This document shows, one piece after another, positions 47,941 through 60,144 of a DNA stretch of 64,000 bases (position 1 is its first letter; every line of letters starts with the position of its first letter). A program made the position numbers and the translations under genes. Origin of the DNA: Dryococelus australis (lineage: Eukaryota > Arthropoda > Insecta > Phasmatodea > Phasmatidae); contig CM056993.1 of the NCBI GenBank assembly GCA_029891345.1, forward strand, positions 276,722,016 through 276,786,015, in the 5' to 3' direction. The notes beneath the pieces were generated by a model. It was not told the DNA's origin, did no database searches, and worked only from the letters and a program-made list of their open reading frames with translations.

Positions 47941-48130
47941 GTCACTCCCGGATTTTCGCGCATGGGAATCGTGCCGAACGATGCCGCTGGTCGGCGGGTT
48001 TTCTCTGGGATCTCCCGTTTCCCCCACCCCTTCATTCCAGTGTTGCACCGTACTCGCCTTACTCACCCTCATCGGCTCTCAAAACCTCATTGTTAGAGAC
48101 GCCGAAATTTCTTCACTCACTCATTCAGTG
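47941..48130 (+). mobile_element. S1 SINE, 5' truncated
   Basis: Begins within the body (GTCACTCCCGGATTTTCGCG), continues GGGAATCGTGCCGAACGATG and GGTCGGCGGGTTTTCTC, and ends TTCACTCACTCATTC. The tRNA head is absent, as happens when reverse transcription stops early. Confidence 0.9.
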
Positions 48131-49789
48131 CGCCAAATCGGCACACTGTACCTATGAACGCATATAGTACCGAGATATGAAATGGTGTTTGTAGACTGGA
48201 TTTTTTGTCACGTTAACACGATGATCAATGCAGCTGAACATGTATTCTGTTAAAAGATGAAGTGTGTTATATCGTTACCAGGTTATGAAATATTTTGTGT
48301 GCTACTGAAAGTGAGATTAACGGTTCGTGCGAAACTTAAAAGAGCTTTAACTACGCAGGGCTTCGCACAAACGATTTACATATTCGTTCAGAGGTTCTTT
48401 TGTTATACTCGGTAACTACTTACCGCCGATTTCTTGGAAAACATTGTCGTCACTATCTTTATGGTCTTGTCATGTGTTTCACGAAGTGCGTGCGCTAGTT
48501 TATTTTATTCTGCGTTCCCGACTTCGTCACCAAAATACTTTAGATGTTCCATGCTCATGCACAGTAGCTGCCATATAATAAAAAAAAAAACAACAGAGTG
48601 AGGACTGTAAATATGGTCACCTGTGCCACCCGTGGGCGGCAAGCGAAACCTCGAGACATTTCTAGAACTTGGTTCCCCGCCTCGCTCACTGGAAACCCCG
48701 GAGAGGCTTCGTGTGTGTAGACGGCGACGACATGTTATGTGTAGTTGGCCTAGATTTCCCCACGGCAGACAGGTCCTCGGTTGGCCGTGGTCGTAATGTC
48801 GCCACGCTCGTGAGGAGGCGACTGTAATTTACGAGTACGAGTCGGACCGCTAATGTTCCGGAGCCCTCGACAATCAGGTCGCGTCTTATAGGCCTGGCAC
48901 TTCTTTGCATGGCCGTAGGAATTACAATTCTAACGTCCAAGTATAAGCAGTCACACATATCGCAATAACTTAATTTATGAACCAAAATTTTATCAAAAAA
49001 ATAATGTAAAAAAAATTTCTGGTGACAAATTACAGTTTACTAAACGAAGAACTGTGGATATACGCTATTGCAAAGCAATGGCGTATGTCTAAATTGTTGT
49101 TATCATTGCGTTTAGAGTTACTCACCACCATTACAAGAATTCGAAGAACATATGGTTTAGTTTATTTGGGAAAAAACAAGCTAAAAGAAGATATATTTTA
49201 GCAGTGGACGTTAATATACCTGGGGGGGGGGGGAGAGAGAAAGAAGAAACACAACAAAGCACACTGGCACTATAGAAGGAGAACTTGCGAGTACGACAAA
49301 GGGGGTACGGTTGTGCGATACTATATATCAATTACGAAACATTTCTGAAATATCGCAACTGCAATACGGTCTAAAAATCCAGAGCAATACATATATCGCA
49401 CATACAGATATCAGCGATATGCGTTGTTAGCGATATGCGATGTTGGCGATGCTGCTAGGTTCCGGTATCACGGTATTTAAAATTTTTCCGGTACTTCTAA
49501 TTTCGCGGTTTTTAAAAATATGAGTTACTTTGATTTAAAAAAATTGCAATGGAAATTATATTGAGGCACGTACAATACCAGTAATTATTGTAATTTAGCT
49601 TTAAAAAAATACAGATATTCGGATTTTGATATTTGAAATGTCAGAAAGAGGAGTATTTACAATGTCAATATGACCAATATTTGCAGTATCAACATTTGTG
49701 ATATCAATATAAAATATATTTGCGATATTAATATAAGAAATATTTGCGATATATCGCCATCGATTTTCAATACTTTTTGGAAGCCAATC
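48131..49789. other. Unannotated DNA
   Basis: 48600-48900 is GC-rich with a 99-codon minus frame that gives no family. A G run is at 49222-49231. From 49390 the words CGATAT and TATCGC become frequent, leading into the array that follows. Confidence 0.4.
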
Positions 49790-50270
49790 GCATCGTTAAC
49801 GATATGGTCACACTTTAGGACACGATATTGCAAAGTGAATATCGCAAGTGATATATCGCACATTTACCAAAGAATTCATATAAAAAAGTGAATATCGCAC
49901 TATATATACAAAGCACCGATAACGATATGGTCAACATTTTTCAAAACGATATTGAAAAATGGACCTCGCAAGCGATATATAGCACTGATAGCGATAGTCA
50001 GCATTTTTTTTTAAACTGTATTGAAAAGGAATATCGCAAGCGGTATGTTGCACCAGTAACGATATAATCAGAATCTTCGGAAACGATATTGAAAAGTGTA
50101 CATCGCAAGCGATATATAGCACAGAAGACGATACTCAAAAATGGATATCAGAAGCGATACATCGCACCGATATCGATATGTTAGCATTTTCGGAAACTAA
50201 ACTGAAAAGTGTGTATCGCAAGCGATTTATAGAGGTTATAACGATATGGTAATTATTTTGGGAAAGATAT
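49790..50270 (+). repeat. About 70-bp satellite rich in CGATAT/TATCGC
   Basis: Five to seven diverged units of the form AACGATATGGTCAACATTTT, then AAACGATATTGAAAAGTG, then ATCGCAAGCGATATATAGCA. The self-complementary words GCGATATATCGC-like recur at unit joins. Confidence 0.8.
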
Positions 50271-50321
50271 AGGAAAGTATGAATGGTGAGTACGTAGAAC
50301 GGGGTTGGTGAAGCGCCTTAC

Positions 50322-50447
50322 CTGCGGGTGAGGTCTGCTGGTGGCCAAGTCTCGGCAGAAGGAGATGGCTCCACGGCGAGCAAGCACCGCTGGCGGTACG
50401 TGGATGTCGCGCTGCAGCATCGGCAGCGCCATCATCTTCGTGCCGGC
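50322..50447 (-). CDS. Internal coding exon, protein unidentified
   Basis: The minus strand has a pyrimidine/GT-rich tract ending TGTTCGCAG, then exactly 126 nt of open frame (42 codons), then CAG followed by GTAAGG. It includes AGTKMMALPMLQRDIHVPPA and ISFCRDLATSRPHPQ. Both splice sites are consensus, the length is a multiple of three, the phase is 0-0 if read this way, and third positions are strongly G/C against an AT-rich satellite on one side. This is the best coding signal in the window. I do not recognise the protein. The 923-1012 block on the same strand could be a later exon. Confidence 0.68.
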
Positions 50448-50616
50448 CTGCGAACACACCACCACACAGCCTCAGCTCGGCTGGTCGTCGATCTCGAGGG
50501 GTGGCGCCCGGCCCGGCCCATGGTGTCATCGATCCCTGACACGGCCTGGCGCCCGGCGCCTCCACCACACCCACCCACCCACCCACACACACACACACAC
50601 GTCGGCGTCTTAATAC
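50448..50616. other. GC-rich intron flank with ACCC/AC repeats
   Basis: Probably the end of the upstream intron for the 50322-50447 exon. It contains CACC-type repeats and an AC run at 50580-50600. Confidence 0.45.
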
Positions 50617-50811
50617 CGCTCCACCTAGGCGAACCGGGTTCGATTCCCGGCGGGGTCGCTCTCGGATTTCCGCATGTAGGAATCGTGCCGTACGATGACG
50701 CTAGTCGGCGGGTTTTCTCAGGGCGCTGCTCCATACTCAATCACCCTCATCGGCTCTCAAGACCTCGCTGTTAAGAGCAGCCCAAATATCTTTACTCACT
50801 CACTCACATAT
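50617..50811 (+). mobile_element. S1 SINE lacking the A box
   Basis: The B box GGTTCGATTCC (50637-50647) is perfect. The body GGAATCGTGCCGTACGATGA and GTCGGCGGGTTTTCTCAG follows, ending ACTCACTCACTCACAT. The A-box part is missing, so it is 5' truncated. Confidence 0.92.
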
Positions 50812-51051
50812 GATTTTCTCCTTTGAAACCAGATATGATAATAGTAATAGCTTTCAAACCACCCCAACCTCAGAAAAGCATTAATTAATTTCGCTCTAAT
50901 CTTCACAACTAAACCTGAAGAGGGACTGACACGGAAGAAAGGAATAATTTAACAGGTTCCACCTCTGCAGATGTAGTCGAAAGCGCATGTATGTAGGCGT
51001 GCAACACAATACATATAATGATATTCTTTCAACGACACTGTACCTACGCAA

Positions 51052-53757
51052 GTACCCATGTAGCACTTTTTTTTGGTTGCGCTAACGTTAATCCAACCAC
51101 TGCATGAAGGTTGGGCCAACGTTTAAAAAATAACGTTGGCTGGACATCAGAATGACACTCGGAACTACGTTGGCCCAACGTCATGTAATTAGTTGGATGC
51201 CAACCATAACTTTCGGAAAGGCACACAGTCATTTATCCACAGTTGGCAATGTTTTGATCCAATATGTTACTGCATACATAATTCCAACCAATGCACAACG
51301 TTTTGCCACGGTAGATCACTAATGTTTTAAATAAACTTTACACATTAACAAATGTGTTAGTCCTGTTATTTCTTATCATGTCCCACTCAACATTACGACC
51401 TGAAAACTCCATTGGTAGATATTTGATACGATCTCGCGCCCTTTGAGTTAAAAACCCGATGTTTTATCCACTAGACTACTGTAACTTCTTCTTGCAAATG
51501 AAGAAATAGGCACATATCCTTACATTCCAGTTCGATATACTGTGTTATATTTTTTATGTATTTAAGTCAGGTTTTACTACCCTAGAGCTGAATTTAAAAC
51601 CTACCAGTTACAAGAATAAGCAAATGATATGATTTATATATGTGTGTATTTAAAAAAAAATTAATAATATTCTATGATTTCATAACAACTCCAATGGAAT
51701 GTTGTCCCAACGTAACAAAAAAAAACCATCTAGGGACTTTAATGAAAATTTACATTTGGTAATTCTCTGTATGTTCTCAAAAGTAATATAGTACGTTTTT
51801 TTTTTTTTTACATTTAAAACGATAATTTCCTATTAGTGAATTTATGTTGGTTGTACAACGTTGGCCCAGCAATGGTATACAGTACTACATTCCAATTGCC
51901 GATGGCATGTTTGCAGCAAGTAAACAAGACATCAACAATTAGCCAATATTAAATAATTTATGGTTTGTGTTAAAAACATAGCTTTTAAACAACTATACGA
52001 AATAGTGTTCCAAACGACAACAGTATGTTTTCCGACAAGTACCCAACGCATCACCCACGAAGTAACTTTCAAGTCAGACATTGTTTGTGTTCTAAAGATG
52101 TTGCATTTATACAATCACACAAAATTAATGTTATTTCATCGAAAGTATGGCATTTACCTTCGTTGGCATAGTTTTGATGGCACAATGTTAGCCCAGCATA
52201 TATCTAAATACCAAATGTCAACAGTATGTTTTTTAAAGTAACCAACACAGCACCAAATATGTAAATTTATAAATAAAGCATGGGTTGTGTGTTAAAAACA
52301 TAGATTTAAAAAAAAATTCAAAATCGTGGTTTTATTTCATTAGGAATACGGTAATTGCCATTGTTAGCATTGTTTGTTACACAATGTTGGCCCAAATGAA
52401 CAACATAGCATAAATTGCCAACTGTTGTGTTCCCAACATTGATATTACATACAACTCATATAATATGACATACATCTCAGGTGATCAAGTACCTTCATAT
52501 TATATCAAATATAACAAAGTGGCACTATTTTCATACAAAGAGGTTGTTCTGTAGTTTTACATAAAAAGGTGGTTGCCCGACGTTGGCCCAACAGAAAAAT
52601 ACACAAACAATACCAACAGCATGTTTACCAACTGTTTCCAACAAAAAACCAACCATTTAAAATTACAATTGCACTAGGTTGTGACATTTTCTGATTTAGT
52701 TGCATCACTGTCTGGAGGGTGCTAAGTAATCTCGTGGCATTTTCATGGTAGGAAAATTTTCTTGGCATTTTCCGTTGAGCGAACACTGTATTAATTAGTG
52801 TGCTCCAATCCAACATATAGCCAACATTTCCAACCAAGTTCCAACGTAGGTTGATACTGGGGATATTCGGTTGGGTTTTGGTTGGAAAACAATGTTATCC
52901 CAACGCACACCCACTTACAAAACACCAACCGTTGCCTTTCACACGTTTATCTAACATTCCACCAATACATAAAATATCACCTCATTCTCTATTTTAACAG
53001 TTTTTCTAAATTATGTTATATATATTTTATTGTATGTATTAACATAATTTTTATTAAATATTTCAGGGTGGATTTTAGTTGGCAAAAGCGTTGGCCCAAA
53101 GTCAATCTTATGTTGGATTTCTACTCAATATTTGCCAACAAATTTCCAATGTTGGCCCTGTTACTATAGGGACTTTTTCTGATTTAGTAACATCATTTTC
53201 TTGAGAGTTCTAAGCTACCTCGCAAAATATGCATGGTAGAAACTTGTCGGCATAATGTTCCTTACAGAATGTAGACCCAACATAAAATACCATAACAAAC
53301 ACCAACTGTTGAGTTTCCAAAACTGAAACAACATATAATCAACTAAACATATGTCACAGAAAAATTATCTCACATCTTGAAAAAACATTTATATTATTTG
53401 ATGTAAAGGAAAGGGCACTGTTTTCATTACCATTTTTGTTCTTAATTTGACATATGTCCATTGCACAACTCTGGTTCAACAGAAGAAAATATACTAATTA
53501 CCAACAGAATGTTTCCCAACTTGTTACCAACAATTTACTAACAATTTTCAAGTTTTGAAACATTAAATTTTGCAGTGTGTTCATAATTTTCTTAAGAGTG
53601 CTAAGTAATGTCACAAAATGTCCATGGTAGAAATTTTTCGTTGTAATATTACGCTGGCCCAACGTTGTTTTACTATTCGTGTTCCAACCCAAGGTTCAGC
53701 ACACCTTTCCAACCAAATTACAACAGTTGGCCAAACGTATGTTGCTGATCGGGTACA
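51052..53757. repeat. Complex repeat built on GTTGGCCCAAC
   Basis: The near-palindrome GTTGGCCCAAC or variants occurs at least a dozen times (51108, 51171, 51852, 52386, 52581, 53091, 53655 among them). Outer ends GTACCCATGTAGCA (51052) and, inverted, TGCTGATCGGGTAC (ending 53757) look like terminal repeats. Similar right-type ends occur inside at about 52862 and 53168. From 52680 a 400-480 bp unit (TTCTGATTTAGT-, GTGCTAAGTAAT-, CATGGTAGAAA-) is repeated three times. This suggests several copies of one element in tandem or nested. No protein is encoded. Confidence 0.7.
51427..51490 (-). repeat. tRNA-like fragment
   Basis: The minus strand reads CAGTAGTCTAGTGGATAAAA (A-box-like) then CGGGTTTTTAACTCAAAGGG, as in a tRNA D and anticodon arm, with a poor B box after it. 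Probably a SINE head inserted in, or carried by, the surrounding repeat. Confidence 0.4.
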
Positions 53758-53820
53758 AGTCTTCCCTTCTTATGCATGTCTATTATTTCAACTTCAGCAG
53801 ACTCACCACACCCAAAACAC

Positions 53821-53874
<54 letters not shown>

Positions 53875-54210
53875 GCACACACACACAAACTTACACTCAT
53901 TCTCACACACTCTCACACCCTCTCTCACTCACATACACACACACGCTTACACACTCTCTCACTCACATACACATACACATTCTCACTCACATACACACAC
54001 TCTCACACTATACACACACACTCTCACACCCTCTCTCACTCACATACACACACACGCTTACACACTCTCTCACTCACATACACACTCTAACACTATACAT
54101 ACACACACACGCTTACGCACTCTCTCACTCACATACTCATACACAATCTCACTCACACTCACTCATTCCCACTCACTCATTCACACTCACTAACTCTCAC
54201 TCACACTCTC
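53821..54210. repeat. Long compound CT/CA microsatellite
   Basis: About 20 CT units, then nearly 350 bp of ACAC, CTCTCA and CTCACTCA variants. Long Ser/His/Thr/Leu frames on the plus strand are by-products. Confidence 0.95.
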
Positions 54211-55584
54211 TCTCACGGCTGTGCGCGTCTTCTCCAGACTGTTACGTGACATTACAAACTTAATTTTTGCTTTCTCCAAAAGACTTAAGTGTGTAAGCTT
54301 TTTTCATGTTTAATTGTATTTCACACAAATGAAATTAAGGATTTCATCACTGAATTTGGCTAAGCTTAACATAACCTGAACGAGTAGAAATTATTCGACT
54401 TTGGTCTATAAAGTATACAAAAGCATTTAAGTTTATAACATTAAATGCGACCGACAATTGGCGTGTTGAGACTTTGGGGCAGTATCGAATTCAAATAGCA
54501 GAAGGTGTTATAAAAATATTTCGGTTGCCTTATTTGCGTATCATTTGGAAGCAGTGTGCGCCTATTAGATAACGCAAACGGAAAATAATATGGAGAGTAA
54601 AATAATCGTGGAGTCCTACACTGGCACATACTAACTAATGGGTGTTTAGATAAACACTAGAGTAAACATCACGTCGCTCGAAAAATTCACAGAAGACTTG
54701 CAGAATTTAAGACCAACAACAAGTTGTCTTTCAATCTTACTTCTTCTGTCCGGTTAAAGCAACTCGACTCGAGATTCGTAAATGCTGGACCATAAAGAAA
54801 TCTGACACAATCGCCGCAGATTTTTGGAAGTCATCTCAGACAACTCTCGTCGATGAAAAAAAAATGTTCCTGGAAGAAGAAACAAGTGGCCGGCCTTTTA
54901 GAACTAACAGTTCTTGTAGCGGGTTGGATGTGCAGCTGTTGTGGAGCCGCTGCCACCACAGATCCAGCGCTTTTCTTGAATGCGTTCTTGAAAGAAACTT
55001 TTGTTGAACAACCGGACTGGTTTGCAGTGTAACCCGCGTTTGGAATCTCGGCTTGAGGAATGTTGACGCCATTCCCGTTATCCCCTTAACAGAATCCTTC
55101 AACAAGTGGAACGTAATAAACTGCTAATTCCACTACGGCCTCGAATGAATGACTAACGAATGCAATTTTATAAATCATAATATGTAACAATTGTCACTGG
55201 TACATACAAAGTCCGAGCACAAGACAATAATTACCACGACATGACACCGAGTAATATAAAAACAGCTGTTTTCTCAGCAAGAGTATCGCCTGTAACGGAT
55301 CGATCAATACCACTGTAATTAGAAAGAGGTGTGTTAAGTAAAAAATATTCAATGAGATTATTATTTGGTTTGCCGGGTTTATTGTGATGTCCAATTCGAA
55401 ATCGGCCTACAAGGGGACTTACATATAACTTTTTTTGACATCAATGAACTTTTTAACAATGCTTTTGTGTACACAGTATTTATAACGGTGAATCAAACAA
55501 AGTAATATTTTCATTTTAAAAAATTTGCTTTCACAACTATTTACGTACTCCTCCCTCTCAGTATATTTCCACTTTCAGCGAGAA

Positions 55585-55587
<3 letters not shown>
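54211..55587. other. Unannotated DNA
   Basis: 54840-55110 is GC-richer, with an 89-codon minus frame and a shorter plus frame containing LFLNAFLKETFVEQPDWF. Neither is convincing. Confidence 0.35.

Positions 55588-55679
<92 letters not shown>
55588..55679. repeat. AT then AC microsatellite
   Basis: About 36 AT units followed by about 10 AC units. Confidence 0.98.
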
Positions 55680-56392
55680 TATGTGAGTGTGTTTTATTTG
55701 CGGTTACGTATGACGGGTTTGGTTATTTTCTGAATATGACTTAACGCCTGAGGAGATATGAGGGGACAAACTCAACTCGCCCCACCACCACTTAAAATGA
55801 TCACGTTAAGGTAGGGCTCGATCCCACGAATCTCCATGTTAGGTAGCAGGCACTCGATGCCTCGCAACTGGTTCAGCCTTTTCGTGTAAACGTGGGTTGA
55901 CAAGTAAGAAGTTGAATAGCGTTAATATTTCCATGACAATGTTTACGACACTCTCCACGCTCTGGGATTTTTCTGGATTAAATTTAATCAGTTATGAATT
56001 AAATCTCAGAAATGTGTTTCTTGCTTTTCTACTATAAAACACCATTAAAAATACACATGTACATGCACATAACCTTCAGGTCTATGTTGCACTTATATGT
56101 GAATGTGAAGAAAGCATATTTGTGCAACTAACACCTCATGCGATTTGATTTAATTCACTATATTTGTTGCAAATCGTTCTAAATCTGAGCGTACAACTTG
56201 TAATGTCCTGGCGGTTATTACAAAATCCCACGATGAACTCAAAAACAAAATTTGTGAACAAATATATATTTTACGATCGTACACTATGTAAAGTGGAGCG
56301 AGGCAAATGCTCGCAATGAGCAGGATGGCCTTCGCGTGTGAGACCGACTTCCAACTATTTCGTCACCTGCATGACCAACTACGACCAACCGT
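55680..56392. other. Unannotated DNA with a tRNA-like block
   Basis: On the minus strand 55875-55800 reads GCGAGGCATCGAGTGCCTGC and GTGGGATCGAGCCCTACC, the latter a B-box match. It is likely a decayed SINE head. The rest is featureless. Confidence 0.4.
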
Positions 56393-56636
56393 ATATAGGC
56401 AGTTCACGGTAAAGAGAGCACCTTTTAAGGGCCTCCTAAAAGGCATTAATCACTAAAAAATATATCTCATTGCAGCCTCATGCATTCAATTTTGAAGGCG
56501 GTGAAATGTATACACTGTGTTTATTGGTCACATTGCAATGTTTATATTAAAAAGCAGCAGGAAGGTGGGAATTGCATGAAAGGAAAAATTTAGAAGGACC
56601 TTTAAAAAGTGCTTACTTTACAGTGAACAGCCTATA
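56393..56636 (-). mobile_element. Family A short MITE
   Basis: Starts TATAGGCAGTTCACGGTAAA and ends CTTTACAGTGAACAGCCTAT. The ends are near-perfect inverted repeats with TA flanks. Confidence 0.9.
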
Positions 56637-57164
56637 GCTACAAACTCGGCAGTAGAAATAACGAACAAGATTCAGGTAAGTGAAGGAATACAAATTCTAT
56701 GGCGTAGTAGTGGTGACGCCTACATATCAAACCCGGAGATCGCGTGGGCTCATAGTCTTACCTCGAAAATGGATGAAGGTAAAGTTTTAAAACATTCCAA
56801 AAACTATTTTTTCCAAAGTTGTTATGTAAACTTACCCCTAGCACTATTGCTATAAAGAATTAAACAATTATCTAAAATTGCTATTTATGTGCTCATAAGG
56901 CCCTCTCACATCTTGTCCTAATTTTAAGGTGTGCTACTGAAATCTCAAAAGGGTTTCACTTGTATATAAATTTTAATTTTAGTACGCACGAGCAATCGTT
57001 AGTGAGAAATGAGCTGCATGCATGACTGGTTTATGGTGCGAGGGGTCCTGGGTCGAATTCCGTTTAAAACAAGGACCCGTGTGTTCACATGTATTTTATA
57101 CGTATACAATGACGGGGTTCCGGAACGAGTATCTTTTTATCGCTCTCTCCCCCCTTCCCCCCAC

Positions 57165-57167
<3 letters not shown>
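56637..57167. other. Flank with two possible tRNA-like blocks
   Basis: 56696-56755 (GCGTAGTAGTGGTGACGCC, CCGGAGATCGCGTGGGCTC) and 57010-57056 (TGGTTTATGGTGCGAGGGGT, GGGTCGAATTCCG) each have loose A and B boxes. Both may be old SINE heads. Confidence 0.35.

Positions 57168-57209
<42 letters not shown>
57168..57209. repeat. TC microsatellite
   Basis: About 21 TC units. Confidence 0.97.
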
Positions 57210-57212
<3 letters not shown>

Positions 57213-58316
57213 TTTCAGCATTCGCATGCCCATAAATAAATAAATAATAAAATAATAAGTTTGCAGCACTTTCGCAAATGTTAAAACAATATCAAAACAT
57301 AAAAACACGTGATAACATTGTATTTTCCTTTGACAACCACAACTCTGCCAACCTAAACAGATAAAAATATATGGAACTTAAAATGACACACTCGACAAAT
57401 CTCCAAGTAATACAATGCAAGACTTAATTACAGAGATAAAAGAGCGTACGGTCAGGATCACGTGATGGGACCGATCCTTGCTGGACCCGGCTGTCTGGCA
57501 AATGCATGGAATGAACGAAAATGCAGACAGACGAGAAATTTCCTCCCACTAACCTCCTCCTGCTTAAGAGGTCCCTTACAGACAGCGTGTCCTTAAATAC
57601 ATCTTTATACTATAATTAGTTGCATAAGAAACGCATACTTTCGTTTTTTAACAACTGCATACTTATATCTCGAGATTCACTGCGCTAGTTGCTCAAAATG
57701 GACGAGCGAACTACCTTCTAACAACTTATTTCTCTCTTTTAAATCCCAAAAATAATTACGTAGGTTACATTATTAATTTTTCAAGCACAATTTATCTTTT
57801 TAATTATGTACATACTAACTGCTTTATAATTTCTTTCCAATTTATTACCTACTGATTAACAGCTACTGAAAATTTCTCAAGACCTCGTCAATGGGGACCG
57901 GATCTGAAATGGGATACGAAAACTCAGTCTCACCTTTACGGTGAACTTAAATGTAGTACCAGAAAAAAAAAAAAAAAAAAAAAGCGCTTCAGTAATAAAA
58001 CAACATCTTAAACCAAGTCAAAATCTGTCTTTCCCGGTATTATTCTGTTCGTTTACAGGTACCAAGGGACGGCATATTCGGCAATAATCAATGAAGGGAG
58101 TGGCCAAGGCCATAGTCAGTCATGGTTATTAAGGAAACCGAATCAAATAAAACTTATTCACTGTCCGAAAATGTACACATTTTTCAAAATACCAGTTTTT
58201 ATACGAAGCACACATGTAACTAATTTACATATATTGGTGACAACTTACTTGGAAGGATGACAGTAAATGTGTTAGTTAAAATATACAGTATGTATGTAGT
58301 TTTAAACATTTTTTGA
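57210..58316. other. Unannotated AT-rich DNA
   Basis: Contains an A tract at 57963-57982 and no recognised repeat or frame. Confidence 0.45.
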
Positions 58317-58360
58317 AAGGTCGCTTTTAAAAAGTGCTCAATTAAACGTGAATAGTGTAG
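58317..58360 (+). mobile_element. Possible family A right-end fragment
   Basis: TTTAAAAAGTGCTCAATTAAACGTGAATAG resembles the right end of the diverged short copy at 38378, here quoted in two overlapping parts: TTTAAAAAGTGCTCAATT and TTAAACGTGAATAG. The left end is not convincing. Confidence 0.4.
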
Positions 58361-59045
58361 ACAACTTAGGCAAGCACAGATAATACATGAAACACAGTCC
58401 AAGTACGTAGCTGGTATGGTCGACGGATATAATAAATTGCGTATATATGTAGTTTTCTTCGAATTATTCCTTAACCACTTCACAAATAATTGGCAGTACG
58501 TCTAACGGCCGAACTGTACATTTGTACCACAACAATAACATATACCATGAAATAAACCTTGAAATGTTTTTTGTCCTAAGAAAGAAATAAAAACACTATA
58601 GAAACCATAGTTACATAAATGTCAAACTATATTAAACATTCAGTAAACTTTTTACATGTCATTGCAGTAAATTAAAACGTAAATTTTCAGCATTTCAAAT
58701 AAACTTCACCTTCCAAGTGTTAAACAAGGTTTGCATGTATAAAAACTTATTTCATCGTCGCAGGACATAACTAGTTCAAAATTAAGTGTGGAATATCGAA
58801 ATTATACATCACCACAAATTGTCATTTCTCTCATTACTTTATGCCACGAACTGCAAACTGTATTGGTTCTTTTCTTCACAATGATAAATAACTTGGCCAT
58901 CAATTCTTCAATATCACATAGAGCTGGTAGTTCATTTAGTTCACATATTCTTCGCTCTGTGTTTCCCGCTAATTGGAGAGCGCCGGTGATGATAGATTTC
59001 TAAATGCTGTAGACAAATCGTTGAAAAAACTTGCTCTATAATAGA
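58361..59045. other. Unannotated DNA
   Basis: A 71-codon plus frame at 58788-59003 has no domain signature. Confidence 0.4.
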
Positions 59046-59614
59046 CAAGATGTTCGAAAATTAAATGCCCAAACTGCGGGAGGTGATTCGTTATGAAAAG
59101 TTAAGTCTAAAATATATACAGGACACTGTATACCTAAACGGAATATTAAAGGAGATATGAGCCTGTGAATATGAGTTTTCAAAACGTATGTTTACCGATT
59201 GCCTTGTACAACGCCTACAAAGTCCGCAGCAGAAAGGTGACTTATGCTTTCAAAGTTGCAGAGACGCATGCGTAATGCTGGCCTTCCTCGGTCTGTGCAT
59301 ACTGTTCGGCTTGAGGAAGTGATACGTCAGTACATCAACGACATGCCCTTCACTAGTACACGTTCCATAACGCGCCAAACAGGCGTGTCCCATTCAACCA
59401 TGTGGGACGTACTGTGGGTAAATCACCGCCATCTCTACCGCTGGCAGAAAGTACAAAGCACTCAGCGAAAATACTTTTCAAAACCCAATTTTCACAATCT
59501 CACATCTCCTTTGATATTATGTCCAGGTATGTGGTTTCCTGTATATTTTCGACTTTAGTTTATCTACGGAATCCCCTCCCGCAGTTTGGGCGTTCAATTT
59601 CCGAACATGTTGTA
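59046..59614 (+). mobile_element. Mariner-type remnant with long inverted repeats
   Basis: The left arm (59046-59201: GATGTTCGAAAATTAAATGC, CCCAAACTGCGGGAGG, AAAATATATACAGGAC, TTAAAGGAGATATGAG) matches, inverted at about 75-80%, the right arm (59468-59614). The core of about 265 bp encodes the DNA-binding part of a transposase. Since the catalytic part is missing, the element is an internal-deletion derivative. Confidence 0.85.
59244..59490 (+). pseudogene. Transposase helix-turn-helix fragment
   Basis: The plus frame includes RLEEVIRQYINDMPFTSTRS and TRQTGVSHSTMWDVLW, followed by HRHLYRWQKVQ. This is the paired helix-turn-helix layout (SITRQTGVSHSTMWDVL being the recognition part) seen in IS630/mariner-type transposases, then the conserved link that leads to the catalytic domain. 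The frame runs out into the right inverted repeat. No catalytic acid residues are present. Confidence 0.8.
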
Positions 59615-60144
59615 TACACCGTTTCAAGCAGCTCCCACAACAAGGATTTCGCATTCGTGATTGATGTACTTTGTTCTTTGTAAAGCATGTTGAAAATTTC
59701 AGTTTTTTTTTTTTTTGCGACAATTCTGAGGATAATAAAGTGAACCATCTAACCAGGTCCCCCGCCATATTTAAAGTGGCTGAGGAGGCATTTAAATTCT
59801 GTATAAATGGTCTTTTGTCTGTTCTGATTTCAATATGACATGCAGTTATTTCAATATGACATGCAGTTATTTGCAGATTTTCTTTTGTATGTTCTTACCA
59901 AGCTTGTCGCTTCTGAAATGTTCTATCAAAAAAGGTTTACTTAGATTACCGCTCGGAAATTCTGGTTCAAAAATCGCAAAAGACTGATACTTCAGACGAA
60001 AAAACTGATATGTTAAGCGAGGGTCACGCAACTATAAATAAATAAGCCATTTTTTCCCCCGAATCTTTAATTGAGGAAGGTGAGGTTCTGACATACATTA
60101 CCTTTTGAAGATTACTAGCAGTCGATAACAAATTTTTTATGTAT
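59615..60144. other. Unannotated DNA with a short duplication
   Basis: ATTTCAATATGACATGCAGTT is present twice in tandem at 59827-59868 (20 of its bases: ATTTCAATATGACATGCAGT). Otherwise nothing is recognised. Confidence 0.45.

Noticed and set aside
53618-54263. Plus frames of about 190 codons rich in Ser, His, Thr and Leu
   Set aside because: Produced by the CT/CA microsatellite.
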